Below, one piece after another: positions 12,250-27,080 of a stretch of 64,000 bases of DNA. The stretch comes from Batillaria attramentaria (taxonomy: Eukaryota; Mollusca; Gastropoda; Batillariidae): positions 2,670,001-2,734,000 of the forward strand of contig JACVVK020000017.1 of assembly GCA_018292915.2 (NCBI GenBank), written 5' to 3'. The notes under the pieces are model-generated. The model had not been told where the DNA came from. It was given only the letters and a program-made list of their open reading frames with translations, and ran no database searches. The number at the start of each line of letters is the position of its first letter. Position 1 is the first letter of the stretch. The position numbers were made by a program, and so were the translations under genes.

Positions 12250-14486
12250 TCACGTCCCAAAACCGTTCATGGCTTGATTATCCCCAGGAGGTCTTGCTGC
12301 ACGCGCCTCGATGATCTGACGGTAGATAATGCTGATGTAAATGGCGAGGAGAAGCACGATGAAGAGATCATCAAGGAAACCTAGAAGTCCAAACGCCGCC
12401 TCTGGGATAATGTCGAGGGGCGAGATAAAATACAGCAGTGCTGCGAAAAAACAGATGACCACACGCACACGAAACATCCAGATGAGCCCGCCGACGGTGA
12501 AAAACTCACTCATGGCATGGCGGAGAAGCGTAGGGAGATCTCGCACATAGTCCATCAGCTGCAAAGCAAAAAAACATTACTCATTACATCATTTTGTTAT
12601 CTGTCTTTATGAACAATTCTTAAACTTGAACACAAGAAGACAAAGCAGAGATTGTTTATCATTTTATTACTTATTTACTTATTTTTTTATTTATTTATTT
12701 TATTTATTTACTTGTTTTATTTATTTATTTACTTATTTTATTTACTTGTTTTATTTATTTATTTACTTATTTTATTTATTAACTTATTTCAATTTATTTA
12801 TTTATTAACTTCATTTTCTTTTTTTTGGGGGGTGGGGGGGGGGGAGGGGAGGAGCCTTGCACAGTAAAAATTTGAGTGACTTTTGCACGGGGGAAGAAAT
12901 AATTTGTGAGAACTTACTGGACGAGGTTCCCCAGAAAATCTGCGATTGTAATCGTTGATCTGTTCCAGGACCTGCGATTTCTGCTCTGAATTTTCTGCTA
13001 CCTCTGCATCCGTGAAGCACAATAATAATATGGTCACCTGAAATGATAACCCAACATTGAACACATCTGATGTACAGCACTGGGCACGTAATACCCAAAA
13101 GTCAAAGTTATAAAAAAAAAGTGTGTCTTCTACTTCTAATTCTGGGAAAAAGTAAAGAATAAACAATGTCACAACTACAACTTCACAGAATGGATTTGAG
13201 AGTGCACGTAGGTGAACTGGTTGGTTGGGGGTTGGGGGATGGGGGATGGGGGAATGAGGGGATGGGGGGGGGCGGGGGTGTCCAGAGGGAAGAGATGATG
13301 CTGAAAGGAGGAGAGTGGAGGCATGGTGTGTGCAATGAGAGGCAGACTATCATGAACTTATGCTACAAATATTGCTCTTACCTGTGTTCTGCACGAAGGA
13401 CAAGGAACTGCTCCAAGCCAGCTCTGATGCTGCCAGTATGTAATGACACAGTTTCCTGAAAGCCAAACAGATGCAAGTTTGAAAAGGGTAAACCAAACCC
13501 AGAGCTCAAAGCCACCTAGCCAGCAATTATCACTGAATAGTTCAGCAGTCAGATCTGTTGCTGGCAGTCCTCGAAGATACTGTGCATTAGAGCAGCAGAT
13601 AGAGCTCTTTCCAGGAGAAGTGTTCATGCATCCAGTTTAGGTTTTAACAGTCACTGTTCAGAACAGACAGCAACGGAGCAAGTAAAGAACAATCTATTAC
13701 AATTTACACAGCTTTAAATGGCCCTCGATCTGAAAGGCGGTAAAGTGTGCAATAGTGGCAAAGCTATGAGGGCGCGTGCCTGCAAAGGAGACGTGTTATG
13801 CTAGGGGTGTCCGGGGACATGCTCCTCCAGAATGTTCTTTTTAAGGACAAAAATCGGTGCAGTTTGGTGAATTTTGATATGATTTTGAGTGTTTCAGAGA
13901 AGGAAACACACTTTTTAGGGGGAGGAAACTTTTAAGCCAAAAGTGGAAATCTGCCAAACAGTGGAAGATTTTAAGCCCTGTGTAAAGACTGAAATGCTTA
14001 TAAATTTTCTACTCTACCACAAGCATCTACATTTCAAAGAAGAAGTTCGATCTTTCTATTCACAGCACAACTCGTGACACATAAATCACAGCGACTGACA
14101 TTCCATCAGCTGTCATGTCACCAGCAGTTAAATTTGGATTGTAATAAGATGAATTAAATTTTCTGTAATATTGTATGTCTCACCACAGTAAACATGGCCG
14201 CAGTTTGTTTCCACAGCATACGTTGCCTCACCAAGGCAGATTGGGCAAATAAGCTGACCATTGTTGTGATGACGGAACCGTCGCTGTTCCTGAGATTCTC
14301 GTGTGTTCTCTACCCGTAGCTGAGCCCTCGTCGTCGCAACATTCGCAGCACTGTCAGGGTGAATCACTGGTGGAGGTCGCTGCCTGCGAAGTAAGTACCA
14401 AGTGTTAGTGTATTGGCTAGTGATATTGCTCGCCCATCGAAAAAATACACATAGCTTACACTTAGCTCGGCATGGTCAGCCCCACC

Positions 14487-14536
<50 letters not shown>

Positions 14537-14955
14537 GTACAACCATACCGTGAACCAAACAATCATGATTTCCTGATTCTGAATGGTGAATGCAGCCTGT
14601 CAATGTTGCAGAGATACCAACACATCGACTACGTTTCAGGCAGTTTTTAAGAGAAAGATTTACGTTGTTTTTGTGTATGTGGCCGGAGAAGATGTATCCT
14701 ATACAACAAACATGAACACTGACAGATATCACAATCGGTAAGATACCGGTAATGATAGCATTGATACCAAAATACTGATCTTGAGGATGGGTGGGTCACG
14801 GACATATTTCGTTCCCCAAGAAAATATCACGGTACAAACCTGTTGAACACAAATGCCAGCATGGGGATTAGGACACCGAAAAAAGCAGCTATACCAAACA
14901 ACACTTCATTTCCTATTCCTTCTATCAAACCCGTTTTTACAGCGTACGAGCTCAT
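12250..14955 (-). CDS. RNF170: RNF170-like endoplasmic reticulum RING E3 ubiquitin ligase
   Basis: Five coding exons on the minus strand: 14955-14840, 14383-14184, 13455-13382, 13037-12918 and 12558-12250. All have GT-AG borders and matching phases, giving 272 residues (human RNF170 is about 258). Residues 17-37 are an N-terminal membrane segment. The RING is complete: C85, C88, C100, H102, C105, C108, C124, C127, the last two after ...SWLGAVPCPSC. Next come NDYNRRFSGEPRP and the C-terminal DUF1232 region (DLPTLLRHAMSEF, then ISPLDIIPEAAFGLLGFLDD) with two hydrophobic segments. In vertebrates this ER-membrane ligase ubiquitinates activated IP3 receptors and promotes their degradation; that role here is by homology. 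The start ATG opens the exon that encodes the first membrane segment. It diverges from HOOK across a 333-bp gap. Identification is secure from the RING plus DUF1232 combination. Confidence 0.93.
12665..12850. repeat. ATTT-rich tract ending in a T-run/G-run junction
   Basis: An imperfect (TTTA)n array at about 12660-12810 is followed by TTTTTTTTGGGGGG and further G-rich sequence, inside the last intron of RNF170. Confidence 0.8.
14492..14535. repeat. (AC)n microsatellite in RNF170 intron 1
   Basis: An AC tract of about 22 units within the first coding intron of RNF170, between the exons at 14955-14840 and 14383-14184. Confidence 0.9.
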
Positions 14956-15288
14956 CTTGACAACAAACTCATGCTAGGCTAACGTGTCGGTAAAGTTTGA
15001 TACTAAAAATAGAACAGCCATGTCGTAAAGGTTGTTTCGCTTTTCAGTAAAATCAGTTTGGTGTAATTGTCTACACCGTTTTCATCGTAACTTGTTGATA
15101 CACTCTTATGACTAATGTTCTTTGTCTAAAATATATTTATTAATGCTATTTGGATTGTCGTGAAGCCGGATATCGCCACATTTACGTCCCTTGCCAGTGG
15201 TGGAAGAATTTTCAGTAGGAAATCCATCTGATTTTGTTCACATGTAGCTGGACAGTTTTAGAGATTTCCGAACAGTTCTGTGTTCACT
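14956..15288. promoter_or_regulatory. Bidirectional promoter region shared by RNF170 and HOOK
   Basis: The start codons of the two divergent genes are 333 bp apart, leaving room only for two short 5' UTRs and one shared promoter. No TATA box at a convincing position and no repeat were found inside it, in contrast to the repeat-filled surroundings. Transcription start sites cannot be placed from sequence alone. Confidence 0.6.
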
Positions 15289-18200
15289 ATGGAAGCAGAC
15301 AGAGAGCAGATTTGCTATAGTTTGATTTCATGGGTAAGTATATACCGTGAGTGTTTCTCTGACTTTCTGCGTGTGGCCTGTGTTCGCGGTCTGGGATTAG
15401 CGTTCCAGCCAAAACACAACATTCCACTCCCTTGTAATCATGTTCCAGGAGAGGCAGTTGTCTATCCTGTGTGTTGTCTCCTGTGGTTTTTTTTTGTTTT
15501 TGTTTTTTTCGTCTTTATGGATATTGTTGTTAATGTACAGACAAGCTACAAATGGCAATAATGCAAACGTGAACTATCCGACTTGTTGCTTTTGCAGTGA
15601 CCCCACCTTCCCATATCTCCCCCCCCCCCCCCCCCTTCTCCCACCTGCTAGTGCTAACTCAACTCTTTCTTGTTGATCCTACAGCTACAGACATTTGAGT
15701 TGGACGCACCTCGTGATTCTCCAGCAGAACTCAGTGATGGGATAGCCATTGCACAAGCTTTACATCAGATGTGAGCAATAACTTCTACATTTTTCATGCC
15801 ATAACTGCTTGGGTTTTTTTTTTTTTTTTTTTTTTAGTGTCAGCTGGTGATACTAATACTGTAATAGATTGGTCGAGTTGTGTTTGAGCTGTAGCTTTTT
15901 AAAGTTAGGTACTGCAGAACTGACGCACACTGCCTGGGATAACCAGTTTATGGAGGAAGGTTGCTGCTGCAGGCTAAGTGTCAGGCACGTAGTGCTGGAA
16001 GCATAAGCAGTTGTGAAAGGGTTAAAGTTATATAAGTGATGAAACATATATATCAGTTGTGAAGTTAAAATAAATAATAAGGAAGAGTATTGCACTGAAT
16101 ATACTTCTTTTGAAATTTGAAATGTATGACTATGATATTAACTGTGATAGGCTGGCTCATTTTTCAGAACTAAGCAGAAGTACTATGCCTCACTGGCATT
16201 GTATTAAATATAGAGCACATGTCCATTATCTGTCAGTGCAAAAGTTTACAAATCTCTAGTGTAACCATAGGAATGTTGCATATGTACTCGACCACTACTC
16301 ACGTGTAGTCCAGATCTAAAGTTTATTGTTTCTTTCCTCTTTGTCTTGACACAGAGCTCCAGAATATTTTAGTCAAGCATGGCTGGCAAAAATCAAAATG
16401 GAAGATGTAGGAAACTGGCGTTTGAAGGTGATCTCCCACTCTGTCTGTTTCCCTCTCATGCTCTGTGGCAGTCTGATTCTCACATCCTTGGTTCATACAG
16501 ATTGTTTGTGCTTATTGTAATATGTGTACGTTGTCTTGAACAGTGAAAGAGAAACAGTGAAACTGAATGTCACTCTTAGTCTTACCATGGCACATATAAT
16601 ATACATGTAATAATAATAATAATTCAAATCCCTCAGTCAGAGATATATCTGTTCAGTTGCTTCTCTCCGCTTTCAAACTGTTCTTTGTTACATTTACTGC
16701 ATTTTGTACTGTATTTATGACTGTTATTAGAAACTCACTACTGTTGTGAATGTGAACGCAGCCAGTGGATTAGGAAATATTGTTCAGGTATTGTGACAGT
16801 GATTTTTTTTTCCACTTGACAAAACAGGTCACCAATTTGAAGAAAATTGTCAAAGGCATCCTGGAGTACAATCTGGAGGTAACAAACGTTTGAACTTGTA
16901 CTTGATGTTATTAATCTTATTTAGTTCTTAGCATCAACATGTTCACTTGCATCCTCTTACTCCTGTCTCCCGTACAGCTGTTACTTTTTCACATAAAAAG
17001 AAACGCAGTTGTAGTATTCTGAGAAATTTAGAGATGTCAAAGAAAAGAACAAATTACATCAAAGTCAGTGCCTGACCAAATCACCATCATTATGCTGTGT
17101 TCATTTTTTTAATTATTATTATGATTTTGTTTATTCTCTTTATTATCTAATGACTTATTGCTTGAAAAGTTGGGTTTGCATAATTTTAATACTGGTAGTT
17201 ATGTATTTTCACATGTACACATAAGTGAAATCAGTCATGCTCATAGTATTTTAAGCCCCAATTCTGGCTCAAAACTTTTTTTTTTTTCTGTCTAATGCAG
17301 GTGCTGGGTATACAGATTCAGGGCTTCCAGATGCCTGATGTCAATTTGATTGGTGAGTTGCTAGATTGGGGGGGGGGGGGGGGGGGCAAGTGTTGCATTT
17401 AAGAGCTGTTTTTTGTTGTTGTTTTTTTTCAACTTGAAGCAAGACTGGGTTGAGAGTCAAGTCTTTTGACATTTATACAAACTGGTCTTTACAATTTTCT
17501 GCAGTTCAGCTTACAAATTGCGTGAGGTCATGGAATAGTTGGTGATGACTACATCAAAGTTGTTCAGTTTAGTTGCTTCTCTGCAGTTCCACAGTATTCT
17601 TTGTTATATTTACTGCATTTTGTGTCGTACTTATCCACGATACTACCTGGTCTTCGTCTCTTCTCTTCATCCTGGCACTGTTCCATGTTACACTGACTGA
17701 TGTCTGTGTGTGTTATAGGTGAACACAATGACCCGGTAGAGGTGGGTCGGCTGCTGCAGCTGGTGCTGGGTGTGGCAGTGAACTGCGAGAACAAGCAGCA
17801 TTACATCCAGCGTATCATGAGCATGGGGGAGGGCGTCCAGCAGACCATCAAGTTCGCCATTCAGGAGGTGGGTGAGCGTGAGTGGTAATGCTCACTGGGT
17901 TGGTTGTTGTTCAGTCAGTCAGAGCATCTGGTCTAGTGGTTAAGTTGTCCAACTTCAGATCCTTGACCTGCCTGTTTTGAATCCGTGGTGGGCAGGAATT
18001 TGGCTGGATTTTTCCTTACCAAATTGAGTCAGAATCACGGAACTCAATTACATGTATGTTGCCTGTCTCGTCTTGTTGTACACAAACACGCACAGTATCA
18101 AATAAAGATCCCATTCCAAATGGGAAGGGCCACAGTGGGAAACAGTCACGCACCATGCATACAGGGGAAATAAAATGGATGGACTGTACCACGGCGACAC

Positions 18201-21200
18201 GGTCCCTGCAAGACTGTGTACTTCCGTGAAAGCCAGAAAAGGTCTTGTCAAGTAATGGCTCAAGATGAATTGGTATCCCACCAGATGTGACGTCTCATTG
18301 GTAGGTTGTAGGTTGGCTTTTTTGATCACTTGAAGCTATAAACTGTTTTATTTCTGTATTTTGGCCTTGTCTGGGACTTGGCTGAAGCAATAAGACTCAG
18401 TTTCTGGCTTTCAGATTTTGATTTATGTTATGTACTTTTGTTGTTGCAGCTGATGACAAAAGAGATCTCCACTGGGGATGAGGTGGACTCAGAACTCCAT
18501 GACCAGGTATTGCATTGACACATTTTACCAAATCAGCGTTACTTGGCATGAATGATATGATTTCTATGTCCTGTGAGTATAAACTAGGTGATTTGCACAG
18601 GAATAAATGCCTTGCCTTCTTTTTGGTTACCCTAGGTTTCACTTTGATCAACTGTAACTCATTTAATGAACAGTTGTTTGTTTTTAGCTGATCAGTTTTA
18701 TGTTATAGCCATCCATAATAATTTTATATACAGTAAAGATAAAGCACAGTGGAACACAGATTTTCACATGAAAAGGCCCAACAGGGTCTTTTGTAATATT
18801 TGTCATTGATGGCCTGGCAAATATTTTGCTTTAATTCCCAAATTGTGACATGGTTTGAACAGCTGTGAAGTTTAGTTCTTGTTTCAGCTGAAGAAAACGG
18901 TGGAAGAACTGAACGCAGCTCTTGAGGCGAAAGAAGAACTGATGCAGCGTTGTCATGAACTAGACATGCAGGTATGAAGGGAAATTTGTCTGATATCATT
19001 CCAGACCCTTTAAGTATAAATAAATATGTGCGTTCATTTACAAAGTTAATGCAAAAAAAAGAAAAAAGAAAAAAAAAACATGTGGGATACAGGATGATGA
19101 CATCCATTATGACTTCACTGGTACTCATGGGTATACTGGTATACCATAACTTCCTAACACCGAGATTTTTCTTTTGCTTATGCTTTCCATGTTTATTTGA
19201 TATTGCTTTCTAGATAAAATCTCATTTCATTCTTGAAGATTGTTTAACCATCAGTTGAGTGAAGTCGTCGTCCATTACGCAGCTTGGACTCGAACTCAGG
19301 AGAAAAACACTTTTACTTTTTACAGGTTGCATCTCTGCAAGAAGAGAAGGCGGGTGTAACAGCAGAAAATGAAAGGCTACAGGACAGGCTACAGCAGGCA
19401 GAAAACATTGATGACCCAAGGTTAGCGTTTTCTTCACCCACCATAGGAAGTTTACCAGAATTTTTCAGATTCTTGAAATCACGCAGTATCAGAATCTTGA
19501 GTATGTGAGGACTGTGGTCTTACCAAGTCTAAGCACCAGATTAAGAGATTAATATCAAGAGAAGGCCAGCTTATAATATTGGATTTCTTATCTTCCTTTT
19601 TGTGTGTGTTTGTCGTTTCCAGTACACCAGCTGGCAAGCGGTTAAGTCAGTTCCAGGTACAAATTGAGACGTTGCAAGAGGAAATCTATAAACTCGAGTC
19701 AGGTATGACTTTCATTCATTATTTAGGAGTTTGCATCTTTATTTTTCTTCCGTGTTTTGGGCAGTCAATTTTGAACAAAAAAGTTTACATGCATAATTCA
19801 CTTGTTTGTCTATTTTGTTTCACCATAATGAAGAAGTTATTTGCTGTTTCCTTTGGGTAGCAAGCAGAGTTTTATTTTAACAAAGTAATGTTTGTTCTTT
19901 CATTACTGGTGTTTTATCATTTTTGTTTTTGATTGATAAATAAAGCTTTAACTAATGCAATAATCTTTTTACTGTGGTGTGTTGCAGGAAAGGATGACTT
20001 CCGAATAAAATATGATGTCCTATTAAAAGACCACAACGAATTAAAAGAAAAGGTGAGGATTTCTTCTTTTGGAAAGAATGAGGCTGAGCAACGAACTTGA
20101 CTGAAAAACAACAGCAAAAAAAAAAAAAAAAACTTTGTATTTTTAGTGTTGTCACTGTTTGCATGTGGAAAGCTATATCTTCTTGACAATGACATTTTTA
20201 AAATACAAATAACCCCATTTGTGCCTGGATTGTTTTTCACAGTAAAAGCACTAAGAGACTGCGGATGCACCAACCATTCTGAAAGGGATGCAAAAAACAC
20301 AACTTCCCTTGAACAAAGGGGGCACATCAAAAGTTCTGCAGCCAACAAAATGAGTCCTCAGTAGTTTACAAACGCATGTGTTCAGATGCTCTGTTGTACT
20401 TGTAGAGTGGAACGTTGGGCATAAATGGGGTAAATGCATGTACATACATTAATAAAAATTTCATGTAGGAGGTGTTCAGTTGAGATATTTTGTATCTTGC
20501 AGAATGCAGAACTGACAGCCTTAGCCTCAGAGGCCAGAGCAATGAAGGACGAGCTGGATATACTGCGGCATACATCAGACCAAGTGGTTAGTATAAAGAC
20601 TGCTTTTCGTTTCCTTATTCACTTGAACGGGTCGTATTCCTTCTTTGCGAAGCCAACTTATGTTTTGGTTTAGGCAAAGACAGATATGTTCAAAATTTAC
20701 GCACGCCTATGCAGATGGCCCCTGTTCTTCCAAGTCTGAATTGTAAAGGGAAATAACCTCATCCTCGCAACTCTTGCAGTTGCAATTCAGTATTGATTAC
20801 TTCCCTTCAAGTTGGAAGTTGGACCCCTGAAGCAGAGAATGATGCCCCAACTCAATCAATCAGCTCAATAGGAAGGTGTTACCGGGCGGGCAGCTAGAGC
20901 CAGCATCGAGGGGGGCGTGCTTTGTCTTTTTGTTTCATCTATATTTTTATGCTACCAGCTCATGCAGGTTGTGAACAGACTTGTACTCTCTTTTTCAGGC
21001 CAAATACGAAGCAACTATAGAAACATACAAGAAGAAATTGGGTATGTTTTTCCACACAAAAATTTCACCCATAAAAAAAAAATGAATAGACTAAGTGACT
21101 AACTAAATAAATATGGACTTACTGGACAAGGACACATTTAGTTCTTTCTCTTAAAAAAAATCAGTTCTTGCATTGCCTGTACACTTTGCTGAGGTTTGAA

Positions 21201-24200
21201 TATGAATATTTTGCTCAGGCTGCTCAAAATGAAACTGTGACAACAGACTTTACATCCTACAGAAACTGTTAGTGTCAGTGCAATGTGTTGAAGTGTACTT
21301 ACTGAACAGTGTGCTCAAACTGACTGTGTTCCAGAGGAGATGAGTGACCTACGAGTTCAACTCAAGATGCTGGAGGAGAAAAACACAGGCTACATGCAGC
21401 AACAGATAGAGATGGAGGAGGTACGTGTGGCACAGAATTTTTTGGGGGGTATTGTTATTAGAACTGCAAAGACTGTCAGCATGATGTATAAAGATCAGTA
21501 CACAAGGATTTTAGAACAGACAAAATAAATGTACTCCCAGATTTTTGAAAACAAAGAGACAGCACTACTTCCTAGAGTTGCTTAGCATGAATGATGTGAG
21601 TATGTCCTATGAGTATAAACTGGATGTTTTGCACAGGAATATATATGTCTTGCCTTCTTGTTCATTACCCTGGGTATACAAAATGAAGATTGTTGGCTAT
21701 GATTAACCATCGATGTGTGTGTGTGTGTGTGTGTGTCCCCGTACGTGAAGAGCATATTTTTTCAAGTCCAGTTGTTTGTGCTGCTGGTATTCAGAGAGTT
21801 CCACCAACATCTCATGTTCACTTATGTTGTCTCTGTGTCATAGGAGGTGAAAAGATTAGGCACCACAAAACAACAACTAGAATCTTATAAACGACAAACC
21901 CTGGAGCTTCAGAACCGTTTGACAGACGAAACGAAGCGAGCGGACAAGTGGGAGTTTGAACACAACAGGATACAGGAGAAATTCTCCATGCTTCAGCGAG
22001 AAAAGGAGGTAAAGATGGGATATTTTGCATATAAGCATTGTACTGTTTTCACACACAAAAAAGGGTGTCGCTTTATATGGGTTGCTGCTTGACAGATTGA
22101 CGAGTGGTATGATATCAGCTGTAAGACAATTTCCTTTGAACAAAATGTTTTTGCAGCGAGTGGCAGCAGAGAGAGACTCTTTGAAGGAACTGAACGATGA
22201 ACTGAAGTGCACACAGCTGGCGAATCCTGGCATCTCCATTGGCGATCAGATGGGCGACGTGGGGTCCACGTCACAGCGCATGGAGATGTTGTCAGTACCG
22301 CCAGAAATAAAGTAAGTGCATGTAGTGTGGAGCAGAGATCTAGGGCAGACTGCAAGCATTGTTGTGTCTAGTGTTAGCAGGAGCTGCAAGTGTAAGTTTG
22401 TCTCCAAACTATAGAATGATTTGGGTTGGTGTGCCGAGCTATGACTATGAGGTTACCATACTACTAACTGCTAAGACCCATGGCTGCAAGCGGAGCATAG
22501 GCCATCGACGACCCTTCGCCTTCACACTCTGTTCTGGGCTACTCTTGCCACTCCAGTCCAGTTGATCCCCTGCTTGCATAGCTCTGCGTCAGTGTCCCGC
22601 CTCCAGCTGTTGTGAGGCCGGCCTCTTTTTCTTTTCCCCTGCGGGTCCCATGTCAGATGAGGGCACCATGGTCACCTAGTCTAGATCTTCCATCTTGGTG
22701 ACGTTGGGGTTGTGTTTTGGGGGCACAGGAGAACGCAGCAAGGTACTTGCCTTTCTTACTAACACACTGATGCTGTTGATAAACTACTGAAGAGGCGCTG
22801 AGAAATACGAAGATGGCCACAGGTGTGTGTTGGTGAGATTTTCATCACAGTCATCAGAACAAGCTGGCTCAGTTTTCAAATTGTGTTCTCAAAAATCAAT
22901 ATTTTTTACAGTAAGAAAATAACTTTCTTGTGAATAATGAAACAGATATCTTGATGGCTCTTCCTCTTGCAGATTTCTTTTCAACATACTACTGCTACTT
23001 AATACCGCTGAAAACTGTTTTTCCTCTTTTGAACTCAAAACGTGCATTGTGGTTTGCACAAGCTGTTCTCTTTCCTCTTTCCATCAGAAACAGGATGTAG
23101 ATGTTCACTCTAACTGACTGTAAAGCCTAGTGCTGAACGTGTTCTTTGAATAAGATACCCATAATGGTATATATGCTAGAATTGGAGAACAATGCTGATG
23201 ATTGCGATGCTGTTTTACCAGGGAGCAGTTACTACGACTGGAGCACGAAAACAAGATGCTGAAGATGGGCAGCGCAGGGAACCAGGACGAACAGTCGCAG
23301 GTGTTGCAGTCGCAGCTGGACGACGCCAATGCACGCAACAACGAACTGGAGACCGAAGTCAGGTATGAGAAAAAGAGATGCTGTACACTCAAACACACAC
23401 TTTAACGAGAGATACTGAGGAGTGAAAAGCAGACCCCCCCCTTGTGCAAACACAGTTGTGTCAGTCCCAGCTCCTCTCAGCACATAGTTTTGCAGTAACA
23501 TGGCTGCCATTACATGCAAATGATTTTGATTGTGAGATTCAGTCTCCTTTTAATCTCATTTAGACAAATCAAAGTCATCTGACTGACCTGTTTGGGATAC
23601 ATTCATACAGAGTGTTATATTTTGTGGGTGAGCCTGCACAGTGATGAAAATTTGTGTCTGAAGCTTGGTTGATGTACTTCACACTTGTATTCTTGGTGTC
23701 CTCCTGAATGTTGTGCTGTGTTCTGGATGTTCAAGTTTTGCATCCTGGAAATGTTAATTGCAGGGCAGGCATGTGGGTGAGAGTGTGCGGGCACAGTGTA
23801 GCTTCTGTTTACTTCACACAAAGCAAACATAGCAGTCACACCTGGATTTCTTTGTCTTCGAATGTCGGTGATCTTGCAAAATACAAAGAAGACAAATAGT
23901 TCCATTTGTAGCATCCCCAACAACATGGTCTTAAGTGTTCCTTCCTCTGTCTTCAGGTTATTGAATCAACGCCTACTGGAGCTTCAAGCCCAGGTCGAGG
24001 ACCTTCAGGAGCGACAGCAGACAACAGAGTCGGCATCATCCACGGAGGTGGTGGAGATGAAGCGGAAAGCCACAGAGCAGGCCAAGAAACTGGAGGAGAA
24101 GGAGCTTCAGCTGGCTCAACGCTCTGTACAGTTGGAAGAGCTACAGACACAGGCAAGACAAATTTATGGAATGTGCAGTTTCAAAGAAGTGAAGGAAAGG

Positions 24201-25863
24201 TCCAGGAAATTGCTTTCAGTGTCACAAATTTTCAGCTAGAGGTAACATGACACTTTATTTATGCAAAGTAACTGTAGGTGCATCTAGCATACAGCAGCAG
24301 GGAATTGTTTGACGTATGCTTGAAACCTATGCTCCAGAAAGTGTTATATCATCTGCATCTTGAATTATGGCAACTCTGGGCTGTGTTCAAGTCATTGTAG
24401 GCTAGAGCAGGCCTTGTGCCACTACGACACATGACGCTTGCTTTTGTATAAATATTTTTTATCTTTCTTGCAATTTGTACTTTGGTATGCCTTGTACTGG
24501 CAGTTCATATCTCGTGCATTTTTATTTTGTCTAAACAGTTGAACACAAACTCTGATACGATGAAGACGTTGCAAGAAACGCTGGCTCGTAAAGATGAGGA
24601 GATGCGCGCCATGGAAGAGAAGTACAAACGTTACTTGGAGAAGGCCAAAAACGTGAGTACATCATCGCCCACACCATCAAAAACAGTTTTGGCCTCTGTC
24701 ATATGCACATGCGGGTAAAAATAACAACGGAGTCTGATCTGTACATAACTCGGTTTTGATTTGCGTGATTGTGTTTTTGTGTGCCATGCATTCAGCCTAG
24801 TATAGAAGTATGTTGATCTTTACCTCTTGTGTTCCAGGTGATACAAAGTTTGGATGTCAGTCAGAGTATGGAGACATCACCGGAAGTCATGGCGCTGAGG
24901 CACCAGCTTCACGAGAAGGAGCAATACATTAACCACATAGAGGTTTGGTTTGGGTCAGGTCAGACTTATCTATGTTGATCTGTTCTAGAGCTGCTTTCTT
25001 TCCTGAGTCTAGTGAAGGGGGCACCATTTGATATTTCGAGGCTCACAAATCATGCAGAGCTGTTCCGGTAGTGTCTAGCATCGTAACATTAACTCATGCA
25101 TAGTTCAAAGCTGCCAACCCCCACACCCCCTCCCCCAACCCTCTCCCCTCCGCCCATCCACCCACCGACCCACCGAATACGATTTTTCACTTTCTGGGGT
25201 TGGCAGCTATGCATTTAGCAAACAGACACAGAAATGCACAGCTTTACTGATTCAAAAACAGTGAACAGGTAACAACCAGTTCAACTTCAGTGTCCGTTTG
25301 CTTCTGTCATCTTTTACCACTGCTTGTCACAATGGTTTTGCCTTTGATTTGCAGAAAGATCACGAGAAAATGCGAGCAGTTCATGACGATGAAGAGCGCC
25401 TCATTGTCACTGCATGGTATAACTTGGTAAGTATTCTTGCAGATTGAATTCTATGGTATGATTGTTGTCTCTGTCGTAGTTGCTTACTTTCATTTGGAAC
25501 GTATGTGTATGAAGCTTCAGCTGTGACTTCCAACACACATGGTGATCTAGTGTTTGAGAAGGCTAAATGAGACAAAGTGCTGGAGTTGGACACTCATTGC
25601 AAAACACCACACTACCCATAACACTTGCCATGCTTTGGAAGTGTTCAGCCCACAAAATTTGAAAATAAATGCAAATCTAAAATTCTGAAACTGAAACAGC
25701 TGAGCTGACCCTGTGCATCATGTGATTGTAAAATGTTCATGTCCAGTGTGTGAGAGAATGCGTGTGATTCACGTGAGCGTGCGTGTTGGGTTCAGCACAG
25801 GGCACTTTGAGCCAATTCAAGAAATTGGGTTAAGTGCCTATGCTATACTCGGTTATCATACCA

Positions 25864-25901
<38 letters not shown>

Positions 25902-27038
25902 GCACTCACACAAGCACTCACACCACCAGCCCCGTACATACACACTTACTGACTTAGCAAAACTTGCCTAACTCTGCAGCGAGTGCTGGAAAATAAATGT
26001 AAGTCATTCAGTCTGTGTCCACCTCCCCCAACAGGGCATGCAGCTCCACCGGCAGGCGGCAGAAGAGCGCCTGGCCAACAACAACATGGGTCAGTCCTTC
26101 CTGGCCCGGCAACGCCAGGTCCACTCTCGCCGCGCGCACACCATCAGCTCCATCCACGCCAACAACGCCAACAGGTGAAAGCGTCTGTCCGCACTTCTTC
26201 TTCTCCTCCTCCGCCCGTTGCCGCGTTAATCTGCCAAGTGTGTGTTCAGCTTACCTCACCAGCAAACTGTGCTGCTTACCGTTCGTTGTTTGCCCGTTCC
26301 CTTTGTACAGTTCGATTTTTTCATTAAGTGCGGAGGGAGAGCTTCATTTCCCGAAAGATGTATCCTCCGGTCAGCTTCCTGCTTCTGCTGAGAATCAAAG
26401 CAGGGTGTAGCGTTCATTATTTACCTGTTTCCTTTATACAATTGGATTTTATCGGTACGTCCGAACAAAGAGCTTCTTTACCCAAAACTTGTATCATCTC
26501 ATCGTGTTTCTGCTTCAGCTGAGAATAGAGGCAGGGCGTAACGCTGTGTTTCCATATTGGAGAGTTGCGATGGTGGAGCAGGTAGACTGATCAAAATGCG
26601 GAGACAGCAAAGAAAATAGTAAGGCGTGGTAGAGCTAATGGCAGCAAGCCATTTTTGCTTTTTCTAAATGCCAGTGAACCAAAAAGAAACATCTGCAGCA
26701 GCATTCCCACCTTCCTTCTAATGTATTTTTCTTTTGCCATCTTCACATTCACACTGCCTGCTGCTTCATCATAGGGACACATAATCTAATATTGAATACT
26801 CTAAGGATGTGTATGTGTAAAGTAAGACTGGTCAGTAGGAAACGTGTAAAGTTCAGAATTTTATTTATTGTCTTTTACTGCATCGTTGGGTGAAATTTGT
26901 TACTGGTGCTAGCGCCAAACTCTAAATCATAAAAATTCTGCTGATTTGAAGGGAGGCTGTTGCAGGTCAAACTGTCAGCAGTGATAACATGTGGATCTAA
27001 GTCAAAACACTTGCACACTGAGCTGTTTGTATAGTTTG

Positions 27039-27080
<42 letters not shown>

